A DNA stretch of 64,000 bases from Brachionus manjavacas (taxonomy: Eukaryota; Rotifera; Eurotatoria; Ploima; Brachionidae), in contig JAHQIY010000003.1 of assembly GCA_019054805.1 (NCBI GenBank), positions 1,798,001 to 1,862,000 of the forward strand. Direction: 5' to 3'. Made by a program: the position numbers and the translations under genes. Each line of letters opens with the position of its first letter. Within the stretch, counting starts at the first letter, position 1. This document shows, piece after piece, positions 30,563 through 40,824 of this stretch. The notes beneath the pieces are model-generated. The model was not told the DNA's origin. It ran no database searches and worked only from the letters and a program-made list of their open reading frames with translations.

Positions 30563-31165
30563 CTAAAAAACTATCTCCTGCTTTGCTACTTCACATTTTT
30601 TTATTTTAACTGAGAGTTGGAATTTTTTCAATTCGTTGACTACAAGTTCTATGTGTTTAAAGTGTTCGACTAGGGTCTCTGAATGAATCAGAATATCATC
30701 CAAGAAAACCACTACAAATCCAGCAATAATGAATCTTTTCAACACTTGATTCATCGGCATTTGAAATGTAGCTGGGGCGTTTGTGAGCCCCATCGGCATT
30801 ACGAGGTAATCGAACAAACCCCATTCGCATGTGAATGCCGTTAGTTTTCTACACTCCTTTTTCATTAAAATTTGAAAATATCCCGTATAAAGATCAAGTT
30901 TTGTAAACCATCTCGATTGAGCCAACAATGCATACAAGTCCTCGTTGTTTGGTAATGGATGAGCGTCTTTGAGTGTTCGTTCGTTCAACGAACGGTAATC
31001 AATTGTGACTCTTATTGAACCATCCGGTTTCGAGACTAGCATGAGCGGTGAAGCCCATGAAGAGTTGCTAGGTTGGATCAAATTCGCGGCTAACATTTCG
31101 TCTAGCATTGTTTTGAATTCTTCTCTTTTACTGTAGGGTATACGTCTCATCTTTTGCCTTATTGG
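30563..31165 (-). CDS. Gypsy reverse transcriptase
   Basis: Begins with PPIRQKMRRIPYSKREEF, the usual entry of Gypsy polymerases. It runs through LMLVSKPDGSIRVTIDYRSL, motif A WFTKLDLYTGYFQI, FDYLVMPMGLTNAPATFQ and motif C VVVFLDDILIHS. The catalytic aspartates of motifs A and C are kept. Near 30,575 one base is missing in a T run, which ends the frame. The next frame carries LGHVISGGSIKPDKSK and the RNase H part. The polymerase copies the element RNA into DNA. Confidence 0.88.
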   Translation of the reverse strand, partial: PIRQKMRRIPYSKREEFKTMLDEMLAANLIQPSNSSWASPLMLVSKPDGSIRVTIDYRSLNERTLKDAHPLPNNEDLYALLAQSRWFTKLDLYTGYFQILMKKECRKLTAFTCEWGLFDYLVMPMGLTNAPATFQMPMNQVLKRFIIAGFVVVFLDDILIHSETLVEHFKHIELVVNELKKFQLSVKIKKCEVAKQEIVF

Positions 31166-31168
31166 TGG

Positions 31169-32116
31169 TTAACTTGGGTCGATCATTTTGATTTCGTGTT
31201 CGAAGCAGGGTGACGGCTTTAGCTCCTTTAGTGATGCTGCTGAAATTGATGTAATAAGTGTGTTGATTTTCTCAAGGTAGTGGTTTAAATTTATGTCGGA
31301 GATGGTGTTGATCAAGCATGATTTACTAAGTGTATTTTGTAGATAGTACTTGGGTTCGTTGACGAAGTCTTTACTTAATTGCTTCACGGTTTCTCGAAGA
31401 TTATCGATTGGTTGAGAAAAATATGGAAACTGCTCTAGTAAATCCATGCCTAAAAGACAGTCTGAGACCAAGTCTTTAATGACCACTAGGAATGTAAATA
31501 TAGCGGTTTCGCCTATTCTACATTCTGCATATGTTCTACCTAAAGTTGCAAGACCTGCACCACCAGCGCCAGCGATCACATTCGGCACTTTTTCCAAAGG
31601 TGATGGATTCTTGAGTTGACTGTACACTCTGTCACTGATTACGCTTATTTGCGCACCGGTATCAACGATGTTAGATGTAGGTAATTCATTAATTAAACAC
31701 CTACCTTCAATTAGGTTATCAATATTTTCAATATCTTCTTCCTTTTGGAAAACTTTTTCTGTCGTGTCAACTTTGGAGTTTAGTGGTTGAACATTCTCGC
31801 CTTGGTGTTCGATTGAATGGTGTTCAACACGTACCGTGTTGTCTTGTTTAATAGTTGGTACTTTCCTCTTCTTTTGATTACGTATTGCCCGAACTTGATT
31901 CTCCGAATTGTTTCTGTTTCTTGGATTGCTTGGGTTTTTAAAGCAATCTTTGGCTAGATGTTTGTGGTGTGTACACAGGGTACAAAAATCATGATTAGCT
32001 TCATTCTCGATGCTTCGTGGGTTCTCCTCGAAAGTCACTCGAGTGTGCATTTGTTTTGGGGTCTGATATTTTATAAATGCTTCCTCTAGCTGGAAGGCTT
32101 TATTCAAGACGTCTGA
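31169..32116 (-). CDS. Gypsy nucleocapsid zinc knuckle and aspartic protease
   Basis: This frame directly continues Gag after one TAA. Near its start CTLCTHHKHLAKDC is a C-x2-C-x4-H-x4-C knuckle that binds RNA. After a basic linker, NIVDTGAQISVIS carries the protease active site D-T-G. Downstream, SDCLLGMDLLEQF is the second hydrophobic-GxD strand of retropepsins. The protease would cleave the polyprotein as a dimer. The frame stops at a single TAA (31,169-31,171), with PPIRQKMRRIPYS of the reverse transcriptase following in the same frame, so gag, pro and RT appear to derive from one long frame. Confidence 0.85.
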   Translation of the reverse strand, partial: SDVLNKAFQLEEAFIKYQTPKQMHTRVTFEENPRSIENEANHDFCTLCTHHKHLAKDCFKNPSNPRNRNNSENQVRAIRNQKKRKVPTIKQDNTVRVEHHSIEHQGENVQPLNSKVDTTEKVFQKEEDIENIDNLIEGRCLINELPTSNIVDTGAQISVISDRVYSQLKNPSPLEKVPNVIAGAGGAGLATLGRTYAECRIGETAIFTFLVVIKDLVSDCLLGMDLLEQFPYFSQPIDNLRETVKQLSKDFVNEPKYYLQNTLSKSCLINTISDINLNHYLEKINTLITSISAASLKELKPSPCFEHEIKMIDPS

Positions 32117-32914
32117 TTATTTGTTACACGTTGGGGGTCTGCACAACTCCTGTTTGATCTTAATATCGTAGATTCCACGAATAAAACGATCAACAATTAG
32201 TGGTTCAAGCGTAGGCTCATTCTGACCTGGATAAGCGACTTCTGCTAAATGCTCCCATTCACACAAATAATTATAAATGTTCTCTTGTGGTTGTTGTCTT
32301 CGTGAAGCAAATTCAATGAGAGGATCATTGTATCTGTACCATTTACCATACAATTTTTTCAAAACCTCTTTGATTTCCTCATAAGTGGCGTTTGATCTTC
32401 GATTCAGGATGCGTTGTTCAAGCTTGTTTAGGCATCTGTCTTCAATTAAAGCTAATAATGCGCCTGTCTTGTCTTGTAACCTCATTGCATACCTCTCGAA
32501 ACTCTTAACCCACGAATTGAAGTATTTGTCCTCAGTAAAACGACTAACCGTGTATGTAGGAACATTCAATACTGGTAGCGGATATTGTGTCTTGGATTTG
32601 TTGAACCAACTGATAGGGGAGTTAATAAGAGTCCACGTGTTTCTTAATCCAGAACCACTAAACCACCTGATCCCTATTAGTATGAAGACTAAAACCACAA
32701 TCGAGATAACGAGTAAAACCGATTGGTTTAATTGCCAGTACTGTAAGAATTGGTACTCTACCTTCTCAGCCAAAATGGACAAAATACTCTGATATGTTAA
32801 ATCTTTAGCATGTGGCATTGGGTTCTTTTGAGTCTGTATTGGTTCGTTTCGGAAAATGTATCCGATTAAATTGGATAGCTGTTGCCTCATCATTTGATCA
32901 AATTTTGATTCCAT
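32117..32914 (-). CDS. Gypsy Gag (capsid) with an N-terminal membrane segment
   Basis: The 265-codon frame starts at ATG 32,914. Residues about 66-82 (SVLLVISIVVLVFILIG) form a strongly hydrophobic helix, unusual for a Gypsy Gag. The capsid-like region follows from about residue 130 (FNSWVKSFERYA...YGKWYRYNDPLIEF...QENIYNYLCEWEHLA), the typical retrotransposon gag fold with the R-x-Q-x2-E-x2-x2-Y motif. The frame ends at TAA 32,117-32,119, but the same frame continues into the nucleocapsid/protease part, so the stop either separates gag from pol by readthrough or is a mutation. Gag would assemble the particle around element RNA. Confidence 0.8.
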   Translation of the reverse strand: MESKFDQMMRQQLSNLIGYIFRNEPIQTQKNPMPHAKDLTYQSILSILAEKVEYQFLQYWQLNQSVLLVISIVVLVFILIGIRWFSGSGLRNTWTLINSPISWFNKSKTQYPLPVLNVPTYTVSRFTEDKYFNSWVKSFERYAMRLQDKTGALLALIEDRCLNKLEQRILNRRSNATYEEIKEVLKKLYGKWYRYNDPLIEFASRRQQPQENIYNYLCEWEHLAEVAYPGQNEPTLEPLIVDRFIRGIYDIKIKQELCRPPTCNK

Positions 32915-32963
32915 GATGTGTTTTTGTTCTCTTCAATGGATCCTTCTAAAATATATAGCAGAA

Positions 32964-32981
32964 TCCTCCCGTTGGGCACCA
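32964..32981 (-). promoter_or_regulatory. Gypsy primer binding site, tRNA-Lys-like
   Basis: Two bases inside the 5' LTR the minus strand reads TGGTGCCCAACGGGAGGA. TGGYGCCCAACG is the pattern complementary to the 3' end of tRNA-Lys. The next bases (TT) would extend pairing into the T arm, so minus-strand DNA synthesis is probably primed by tRNA-Lys. The exact host tRNA was not seen. Confidence 0.75.
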
Positions 32982-32983
32982 AA

Positions 32984-33194
32984 TGTAAACTCTCGGTTTT
33001 GGACTTTAGGGATTTAAGCCGAGGAATAAATAAAACAATTAAATTTAGTTAGAGTTTACTTAAATGGAATCCAAAATTATAATAAATAGTTAGTGGTTTA
33101 TATAGTAGCTAGAACGTGTGTTTTAGCTGCAGTTAATCTTAGAACATGCAACTCTAATTACATATTGAGAGATGTCAAGACTTGGGTTTTAACA
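32984..33194 (-). repeat. Gypsy 5' LTR (211 bp)
   Basis: The partner of the LTR at 26,626. The plus strand begins TGTAAACTCTCGG and ends TTTAACA, followed by the target duplication GATG. Confidence 0.95.
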
Positions 33195-33198
33195 GATG

Positions 33199-33320
33199 TT
33201 CTTTTTACAGATTATTGCAAAGCGTTCGATAAAGTTTCACATCATACGTTACTATTAAAACTAAAAAAGTATGGAATTAATGGTCCTATCCATAATTGGA
33301 TAAGTGACTTTTTAAAGTAA
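33199..33320 (+). pseudogene. LINE reverse transcriptase motif A fragment, right of the Gypsy insertion
   Basis: LFTDYCKAFDKVSHHTLLLK followed by IHNWISDFLK is the motif A region of the same LINE. It begins exactly where the right LTR plus GATG ends. After about 33,480 the similarity is lost. Confidence 0.75.
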
Positions 33321-33579
33321 TTTTTTAAGGTCATAATAAGTCTCTAATAACAGTGAATTCCAACGAGCCTACAAAATTATACTTAAATCAAGATGAAAAA
33401 ATAAAGGAAAATGATGAAATTGAGATACTCAAAAACATGCGTTAACAAAGTGCCCCTGAATGTAAGACTATTTCATTTTAACCTCAATGACCAATTTCCT
33501 AAATCCAAATGACTGCCAGTTTACCTTCCAAGTCAGCAGAAATGTTTTTTAAAAGGATGAACCGATTTAAGTACAGAAT

Positions 33580-34340
33580 TAAAGAAATTAATGGAGGAAC
33601 AAAACAAAAAAATTGGAGTCACAACTTGCTAAATTTAAAAATATTGAAAAAGAAAATAGCAAAAATTTAGACAGTTACGTTGAGGATTTTGATGATGTTT
33701 TAACTGAGATGGAAGATGAACGTGAAAATGGATGACGTTATCCGGTTAGTTCAGCTCAACCTTTTTGAAGGTAAACTTTCTGGGGATGTAGAAAGTTGGT
33801 TATTTAGTTAAGAAAAAAATTTGAGGAATGCAAATATCCCTTAGAGTGAAAAAAATTTTTATGCTAGTTCATACTGTAAGGGAAACGCTCAATAGGTTTA
33901 TAAGGCTATTCTAAAAGCAAATACGTAAATCACTTGAACAAGAATTTTTAAAAAGGTTCAAAAACAAAAACATTGATGATATTGCGATCAAAAAGTAAGT
34001 AAGAATAAAACAGAATGGTTCAATAGAGGAGTTTATTAACCAGTTTCAATTGAGTCTGAATCAATCTAGTGAATTGATCCTTAAGTTTAATATTAGGCCT
34101 GAAATAGAATGTTATTTAGATATGAGAGAACCAGAAACAATTAATCAAGCTTTAGTTGGGCAATTTTACACGAAAATAATGTTCTAAAGAGAGAAAATAG
34201 AGAGGATAGAATTAATGCGTTTAGAAGCAAAGGAAATAATATTTCAAAATGTTATTATTTTGGTAAATCAGGAAATTTTAAAGCAGATTGTTATGCTAGA
34301 AAAAGATCTCAGAATTTTAAGATAAGAAGCGAAATTCCTA
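33580..34340 (+). pseudogene. Gypsy gag and degenerate zinc knuckle
   Basis: Several frames give capsid-like helical sequence (for example FLKRFKNKNIDDIAIKK near 33,940 and FINQFQLSLNQS near 34,040). At about 34,245 CYYFGKSGNFKADC is a nucleocapsid knuckle in which the second C became F and the H became N. RNA binding by this knuckle would be lost. Confidence 0.55.
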
Positions 34341-34360
34341 GAAATTTAACGAAAAAAGCT

Positions 34361-35071
34361 ATGATTAATATAGTTCAAAGAGACCACAAGAGAATCAAAT
34401 ATAATAACGAAAATAAGCCAGACAATTTTCAAAAAATAAGCGTCGATGATGATGAAATGGATATTAGTGCAGTACGAACTGGATGCTTTAAAAATTATGG
34501 ACAACAAAACAAATTAAAAATTAAAGGAATAACTAATGGAATGAACACTGAAATGTTAATAGACACAGAAGCTCAAAGATCAGTCATTTCTGAGAAGGCT
34601 TTTCAAAGATTAAAATTAGATGAATCAAAAAATGTTAAGATAGTAAAACCAATTGGAAGCCAATCTTTTGAGTCAAAAATAACAAAACACGTAGAAATTG
34701 AAACTTTTGGGAAAGTGATAAAATTGAAATTTGCAATTGTACCATACTGTTTTACTGATGTTTTACTTGGAGCAGATTGGCTTATAATGGAAGATGCTGG
34801 TACTTGGTTAAGTAGATAAATGGTATGGTTTGGTGATGAATCAGAAATTATTAAATTTACCCAAAATAAATGTGTACAAAAATGTCATAGATTTACAAAA
34901 TTTACCCATACAATTGGGAGGAATGAAGATTTAGACAAAAATATAGACGAGAGTATGAACGAAATAGATCCATTTGTCAATGATTATTTTTTGTATGAAT
35001 TAGATCAAGACAAGACATATCTAAATATTAGTATTCAAGGAAATAATGTTGATATAGAAAAATATTTTTAA
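34361..35071 (+). pseudogene. Gypsy aspartic protease remnant
   Basis: A 152-codon frame contains MLIDTEAQRSVISEKAF, in which the active-site triad D-T-G has become D-T-E, and later CFTDVLLGADWLI, the hydrophobic G-x-D strand. A stop at 34,819 separates it from an 83-codon acidic spacer (34,820-35,071) that leads to the polymerase. Glycine-to-glutamate at the active site would inactivate the enzyme. Confidence 0.65.
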
Positions 35072-35159
35072 AAATTGATTGAAAAAAATTTAGATGTTTA
35101 TGCCACAGATTTGTTAGATTTACGAAGATTTGTATTACGATTAAATTCAAAATTAGGAC

Positions 35160-36000
35160 AACATGCGAGATACCAGTATATTCATACTCATATGATGCTT
35201 CTCAAGTTGAAAGAGAAATAATGAAACAAGAAATAGACGCAATGCAAAAAAATGGCATTATAAGACCATCAAGAAGTGCTTGGAGTGCACCAGCGATAGG
35301 AGTGAAGAAAAAGATGGTTTATGGCATTTTTGAATAGACTATCGAAAATTAAACAAAGAAATTAAACAAGACTATTTTCTTATTCCGAGCGTTAGTGGTA
35401 CATTGGATAAATTAAGTGGTGCTTCAATTTATTCTTCCACTGATTTAAAATCTGGAAATTGGCAAATTCAAATGGAAAATGAATCAACAGAAAAAACTGC
35501 ATTTACTACACAAGATGGACATTTTAAGTTTACAAGAATGCCATTCGGATTAAAAAATGCTCCTTCCGAATTTTCAAGAGTCGTGAATAAGGCTATTAGA
35601 CATTTATATAAAAAAAAAAGCATATAAAACATTAAAACATTTAATAAAAGATCATTTAAAAAATTTTAATAAAAGTTTTCAAAGTTTTGAGAAAAAAATT
35701 TACGAATAAATCCAAAAAAATATAGCTGGTTCGAAAAATCGATAAAAGTTTTAGGACACATTGTTTCCAAAGACTCGATACAAGCAGATCCAGAAAAAAT
35801 TTTGAAGATAAAAAATTATATAGAGCCGCGTAATACAAAAGAGCTTCAAATTTTTCTTGGATTACCAGGATTTTATAGACGATTTATCAAGGACTTTGCA
35901 AAAATTGCATCACCACTTTACGCACTACTCAAGAAAGACAAGAAATGGAATTGGACAGAAGAATGTAGAAATTCATTTAAACTACTAAAAAATTAGTTAA
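35160..36000 (+). pseudogene. Gypsy reverse transcriptase remnant
   Basis: Pieces in several frames: IIRPSRSAWSAPAIGV near 35,260, DYRKLNKEI near 35,340, motif A SSTDLKSGNWQIQM near 35,430 and FTRMPFGLKNAPSEF near 35,540, then ELQIFLGLPGFYRRFIKDFA near 35,845. The YxDD motif C region around 35,640 is deleted or scrambled, so the enzyme is dead. Confidence 0.7.
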
Positions 36001-37440
36001 TAAACGATCCAATTATAAAACAACCAGATTTATCAAAACCCTAGAATTAATAACTGATGCGTTTAATGTTGCATTAGCTGCAATTTAAGCTCTAGAAAAT
36101 GACGAAGGACTAGAACCATCGTATGTTATGCGTCGTGTCTTTTAAAAGGAAGTGAATTACATTTCAGTATATTGAAAAAATAATGTTTAGCTGTTGTTTG
36201 GGCTATAAAGTATGTTAAAATTTATCTATATCTATATTTTAACGCTACGTGGTCTGATAACCGACCACGTAGCGTTGAAATAGTTAAAAGATATAAAGGT
36301 CCAATTGGACGTTTAGCTAGATGGGCAATATTTCTCCAAGGCTTCGATTTTGAAGTGAAACATCGACCTGGAAAAAAGCACACCAATGCTGATGCTCTTA
36401 GTCGACCAATTCAAGTCCAAGCTTTAGAGAAATTTGAATCCAGACAGACCATTAAACAACAAGAATTAGACGATGATACTGAGAGCGAAGAAGAACAAAC
36501 TCCTGATATTCAAAGATCTTCGAATTAGTTAGATTTTAATGAAAATGGTCCGTTAATGCATTATCTGGTGATATCGAACCTGGAAATCTCGAAATGAAAA
36601 AAATAGAATTTAACAAAATTGGAGTGAAATTAGTAATTCATGATGACCAAATCTGGTAGAGAGAAAATGAAGATTATCCTTATTCTGATTAAATGGTTCC
36701 TAGAATTGAAAAAAGAGAGCAGCTCATTTGGCCTGAACATTTAATCGGACATTCCGATGATAAAACAACATACGAAAATGAAATGACAGTATTATAGGAA
36801 ATAAATGCTAAAACAAATTAAGAAAATGTTAAAGAAATGTGTTAAATGTTTACAACGTAACCGAGGAAGAGTTTTAGAACATTTTGCAAAAGCTAAAATA
36901 TTGACTTACATCTTTCAAAGAGTTTGCATTGACTTACAATTTGGTTTTCCAGTTACACTTGACGGTTATAAAGGTTTGTGTGCAATAATGGAAAACCTAT
37001 CAAAATTTCCAGTCGCCTTTCCTTTTCGAAGTAAATCAGCCGAAGAAATTGCATTATGCCTATTTTGTGCTCCACTTGAAATTCTTTCCGATCGAGGACT
37101 AGAACTTAAAAAGTTATCCTAGCACTTTGCCAGTTGTTTGGCACTGAAAGAAGGGTAGCTTAAGCATACCATCCCCGCACAAATGGTCTGGTTGAAATTT
37201 TTAACAAAGCTATTACGGATTTCATAAGCATCAAAACCCTGAAGAATGGGATAAATGGATTGTTTACGTATTTCTTGCTTATCGTTCGAGAATCCATCCA
37301 TTAACAAACCAAACTCCATTTGAATTAGTTTTTGGCCGAAAAATTGAAATGTTTGAAGATTGGAATAAACTTGATAGAGAATCTGAAATTGAACCTTTAT
37401 TATAAAAAAAAATCATTAATACATATGGACTAATATGGAA
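36001..37440 (+). pseudogene. Gypsy RNase H and integrase remnant
   Basis: RNase H is recognisable by ARWAIFLQGFDFEVKHRPG and NADALSRP near 36,320-36,410. The 105-codon frame at 36,805-37,122 has CVKCLQRNRG (zinc-binding end) and RVCIDLQFGFPV (first D), with EILSDRGLE (second D). At about 37,150-37,200 AYHPRTNGLVEIFNKAI gives the E. All three acidic positions are still there but in broken frames. The sequence fades after about 37,400. Confidence 0.7.
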
Positions 37441-38150
37441 CTCAACACTAAATCAATTAGTTAAGGAAAGAGTATGATGTTTATATAAAATTTATTGGAA
37501 AATGAAATAATATAAAAGTTTTTTCAAATTTGTTTTTCTTTTTATTTTTGCTCTTATTTTTATAGGTTGTTTACATTCTAATTGTTCTTTTAAGAAAAGA
37601 ATATTTTAGTATTTAAATAGACGTTAATTTTGTAATATTTACTACTATAATGTAAAAAGAATTATGTTTAAATTATTTTAATGACGATTCAAGTATTCTT
37701 GTAGCATGTCCAAATTTCTTGTTTGTTCTCATTTTTCAACACGTTTGGTTCACTGAGTGAGTCGGTGACCAAATTTTAGGAGATCAAAATTGTCAATAAT
37801 TTCTTTTAAATGGATAAACTTTATATTCTTAATTGTTTCAAATGGAATTAATTTTTATGTCTTATTTAAATGCTATTCGTTTTAAAATTGCTTTCTGGTT
37901 GATAATTTGAATAAATGAGTTAGTGTTTGGAAGAAATATGTTACGAATAGTATCTCAGTTTCTACGTCTTGCAATTCTAATCAATTTAGCATTATTATTT
38001 AAAAAACTTTAATAGTTATATTTATGTAGATATAGTTAATTTGAGCATCATAGTTACACTTTGTTAAATTTTTTATCGCTTCAAAGTGACATCACAAGTA
38101 AAAATTGATGTGAAATCGATTCAAAAACTATTTAATATTTTCCTTTTTTT
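37441..38150. other. AT-rich stretch, nothing recognised
   Basis: No open frame or repeat pair was recognised between the old Gypsy and the minus-strand remnant that follows. Confidence 0.55.
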
Positions 38151-38152
38151 GA

Positions 38153-40310
38153 TTAGATTGTTTTCGTGAAATGTTTTCGGACTGGCAAATGATATATAGC
38201 TGAATCAACAGACGAATTTGCTTTGTTGAATGCTTCAATTTCAAACCCTTTATCTTGAAGTCTTTTTCTTGCTTCATTACACATCAGTATAATTTGATAA
38301 TAAGCAATCACAAAATTAAAGGGAATTCGTTTTGTAAAAAAAGTAATCAAATGAAGCTTGAATTTCTGAAGGAAAGTCTTTAAGCATATGGTCTCGGTCT
38401 CTTTGTGCCCATTCTTTGTCGGAAGGTATAAGAGAACCTATTAGTTTGCAAAAACAAGACGTATCACTCTCACTTCTATTGGAGACATATAGGTCAATTT
38501 GACGCTTTTGATTTGAGTCAAGACTTACATTTGGCATTTTAATGATAGAATATGGAAAATTTTCCTGATCTTTGTGAGAATAAATGGGTAAATTTAAAAG
38601 ATCATCTTTAGAGCCAAATAACTTAATTACATTTAAGCTTATTTCTTTCAATCTGTTTATGTAATTTTCATCATAACAATTATTGTAACTCTCTAACATT
38701 TTATTATTAATTTCTAATTTATGTTCTAGTTCTCTAATTTTTTCATAAGCAATGTCAAGATTTTTTCTATCTGATTAAATATGTCTTGATATAATCCTTT
38801 TTCATTACTTAAAGAAGATATGCTAAGATTTTGTGAATTTTAAATATTTTTTACACTAGGATTTTTTTTTGGATTTTCAACTGAGTATTCTGATAGAGAT
38901 TTTAATTGATTTCCGCAATCAACTGAATTTCCAAAATATTTGAAAACCACATTATATTTTTTATTAAAATAATCTTTTTCATTGATCACCTAGTTTGATC
39001 ATTACAAAAGGTCCTAATTTGTCCAATTTTATCTTATCAAAAGTTCTGTCACATAAAAACTGAATGACACAATATTTTTTATCATTGGAATTAGGTCTGC
39101 CATCTTTACTTTACTTTTTCTTTACTTTACAAATAAAGTAAAGCAACTGTATTTACTCACTTTACTTTTTAAAATAAATCTATTTTAGGAAAATATAGGT
39201 TATAACCTTCGAATTATTAGTGAAATATTAGTTTTCAGAAAAAGAAAATAAAGTAAAGCATTTACTTTACTTTACTTGTAAAAAGTAAAGTTATGAAAAA
39301 AATATTTACTTTTACGGAAACTCATTTTTTGGATTCAGAAATGAAAAAAAATACTAATAACATTCATTTACTTAACTTTACCTGTACTTTACTAAGGTAA
39401 AGTGAAAGATTCAATAAAAATTGCATATTTCAGTTGTTAGACATATTTTTATTCATTTTTAATTCTCCTAAAATCAAACAGGATTAGAATCAATAAAAGG
39501 TTTTAATAAAAACAAACAGAAATATTATGAGTTTCCGTAAAAGTAAATATTTTTTCATAACTTTACTTTTTACAAGTAAAGTAAAGTAATAATTTACTTT
39601 ATTTTCTTTTTCTGAAAACTAATATTTCACTAATAATTCGAAGGTTATAACCTATATTTTCATAAAATTGATTTATTTTAAAAAGTAAAGTGAGTAAATA
39701 CGGTTGCTTTACTTTATTTGTAAAGTAAAGTAAAGATTGCAGCTCTAATTGGAATAAACTTTTTTGTAAATAGTTAATATTTAAATTTAAACTTTTAAAA
39801 TCTAAATAATTTTGGTTACCGTTATGACCATATTTGTTTTTAATTCGAACAGGTAATGGTTGTCTTTGAAATTTTTGATAAATTATTTTAGTACCCTGGC
39901 TCGAAATACTCTCCATTGTTGAGCTCTGACTTAGTTTTTGAAACACTTTTTCTTCATAAAAACTACTCGAGTTCGATTGACATGACTTAGAACCGGATGA
40001 TTCATCAGGGGAATTAGTCTTTTCCTTGAATAGTGTTTGATAATGTCCTTCAAAATGTTTAGCTAACTGACTACAAAAAGTTTTTGATGTTTCTTAGAAC
40101 TTTTTTAGACAAATCATTAACTTCTGTACTCCTTGAAATCTGATCCTTCAAATCATTAGATTTAACTGTTAAACAATCTTCTCTTGAAATTTTCGGATTT
40201 TTTTCCAGAGCTGGATTTAGCGATATCGAACTTTTTGGTAACTTGGAAATCGTAATTTTACTTTTAACAATACTTGGCTCGTTGATAATTTCTGATCTAG
40301 TTTCCATTTA
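38153..40310 (-). pseudogene. Unrecognised minus-strand coding remnant, possibly the second ORF of a CACTA-like element
   Basis: Minus-strand blocks at 40,307-40,071, 38,699-38,316 and 38,350-38,153 lie downstream of the CACTA-like transposase pieces in the same orientation. The first is serine/lysine-rich and polar, starting at ATG 40,307. The 127-codon block is better preserved, with helices containing NRSESDTSCFCKLIGSLIP and RDRDHMLKDFPSEI. That is vaguely like the helical BEN domain that accompanies some animal transposons. I would not assign it with confidence. Part of the intervening sequence (39,092-39,747) is a later foldback insertion. Alternatively this is an unrelated eroded gene. 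Confidence 0.35.
39092..39747. mobile_element. hAT-type foldback MITE with 220-235 bp inverted arms
   Basis: The left arm (39,092-39,325) and the reverse complement of the right arm (39,527-39,747) are nearly identical apart from a few substitutions and small indels. They surround a 200 bp core with no gene. ATTGGAAT is duplicated outside both ends (39,084-39,091 and 39,748-39,755), an 8 bp target duplication. The right end, reversed, starts TAGAGCTGCAATCTTTAC and the left starts TAGGTCTGCCATCTTTAC. Eight bases plus a TAG/CAG-type end is the hAT signature. The words TTTACTTTAC recur near the ends. Confidence 0.85.
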
Positions 40311-40820
40311 CTAAATAATTATTAAAATTATTAGACTTTTATTTAAATTTTAGTTAAAAAAACAAATTATTTGCTAATTAATAAGATAAATAATTAAAAA
40401 TTTAATTTGCAATTTAAAATTTTTTATTATCTTTAAAATATTCAGAATAAACTTTAAGTCACTTAAATGGAAAAGAAATATGAAATATAGGAAATTTTAA
40501 ATAAAAGAATTTATCAATAAAATTAAAATCACTCAAGAAATATTTTTCACATATAAAACAGAGACTTATTTTTGCTGATAAATATTCTTGATCAATAAAG
40601 AAAAAAGGATTATGTAAAAGAATTATTTGTTTAGAGATTGCATAAAAAAAAGGTTGATTTCAAAAATTGCACAAATTAAACCAGATTTTTCTATTTTTAT
40701 CAAATATTGCAAAATTAGAGTTACGATTTTTTGCCTGAATTTGATCAAAAAATATTGATATTTGGATTTTAAATTCACCTTATATCAAATTAGAAAAAAT
40801 ATTGTATTAATAAAATAAAA
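40311..40820. other. AT-rich stretch without recognised gene
   Basis: Lies between two minus-strand coding remnants of what may be one element. No feature recognised. Confidence 0.5.
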
Positions 40821-40824
40821 AGTT

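Larger units (their letters stand above)
26626..33194 (-). mobile_element. Complete Gypsy/Ty3 LTR retrotransposon with an extra RRM-RING gene
   Basis: Two 211 bp LTRs bound a 6.57 kb element on the minus strand, with GATG duplicated on both sides (26,622-26,625 and 33,195-33,198). The order from 5' LTR is primer binding site, gag, protease, reverse transcriptase, RNase H, integrase, extra gene, polypurine tract, 3' LTR. The LTRs differ at about five positions by eye (near 2.4 percent), so it is recent. The coding region has three or four single in-frame stops and two single-base frameshifts. Protease-RT-RNase H-integrase order defines the Gypsy superfamily. Confidence 0.95.
24180..33480 (+). 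mobile_element. Decayed LINE copy split by a Gypsy insertion (24,180-26,625 and 33,199-33,480)
   Basis: The plus-strand order is ORF1 end (24,340-24,864), endonuclease pieces (24,900-25,900) and a reverse transcriptase start with GNYRPVSLTC near 26,420. At 26,625 it is interrupted by an LTR retrotransposon. The reverse transcriptase resumes at 33,199 with TDYCKAFDKVSHHTLL, i.e. motif A. The two halves join perfectly across the 4-base duplication GATG. It is the same group as the other two long LINE copies but with many stops and frameshifts. Confidence 0.8.
33485..37440 (+). mobile_element. Old Gypsy-type LTR retrotransposon remnant (plus strand)
   Basis: Plus-strand order is gag-like (33,580-34,300), protease (34,361-34,819), reverse transcriptase (35,220-35,640), connection and RNase H (35,760-36,420) and integrase (36,805-37,330). 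Stops and frameshifts occur throughout. No LTRs were recognised. It begins close to the right end of the split LINE, suggesting one inserted into or next to the other. Confidence 0.7.
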
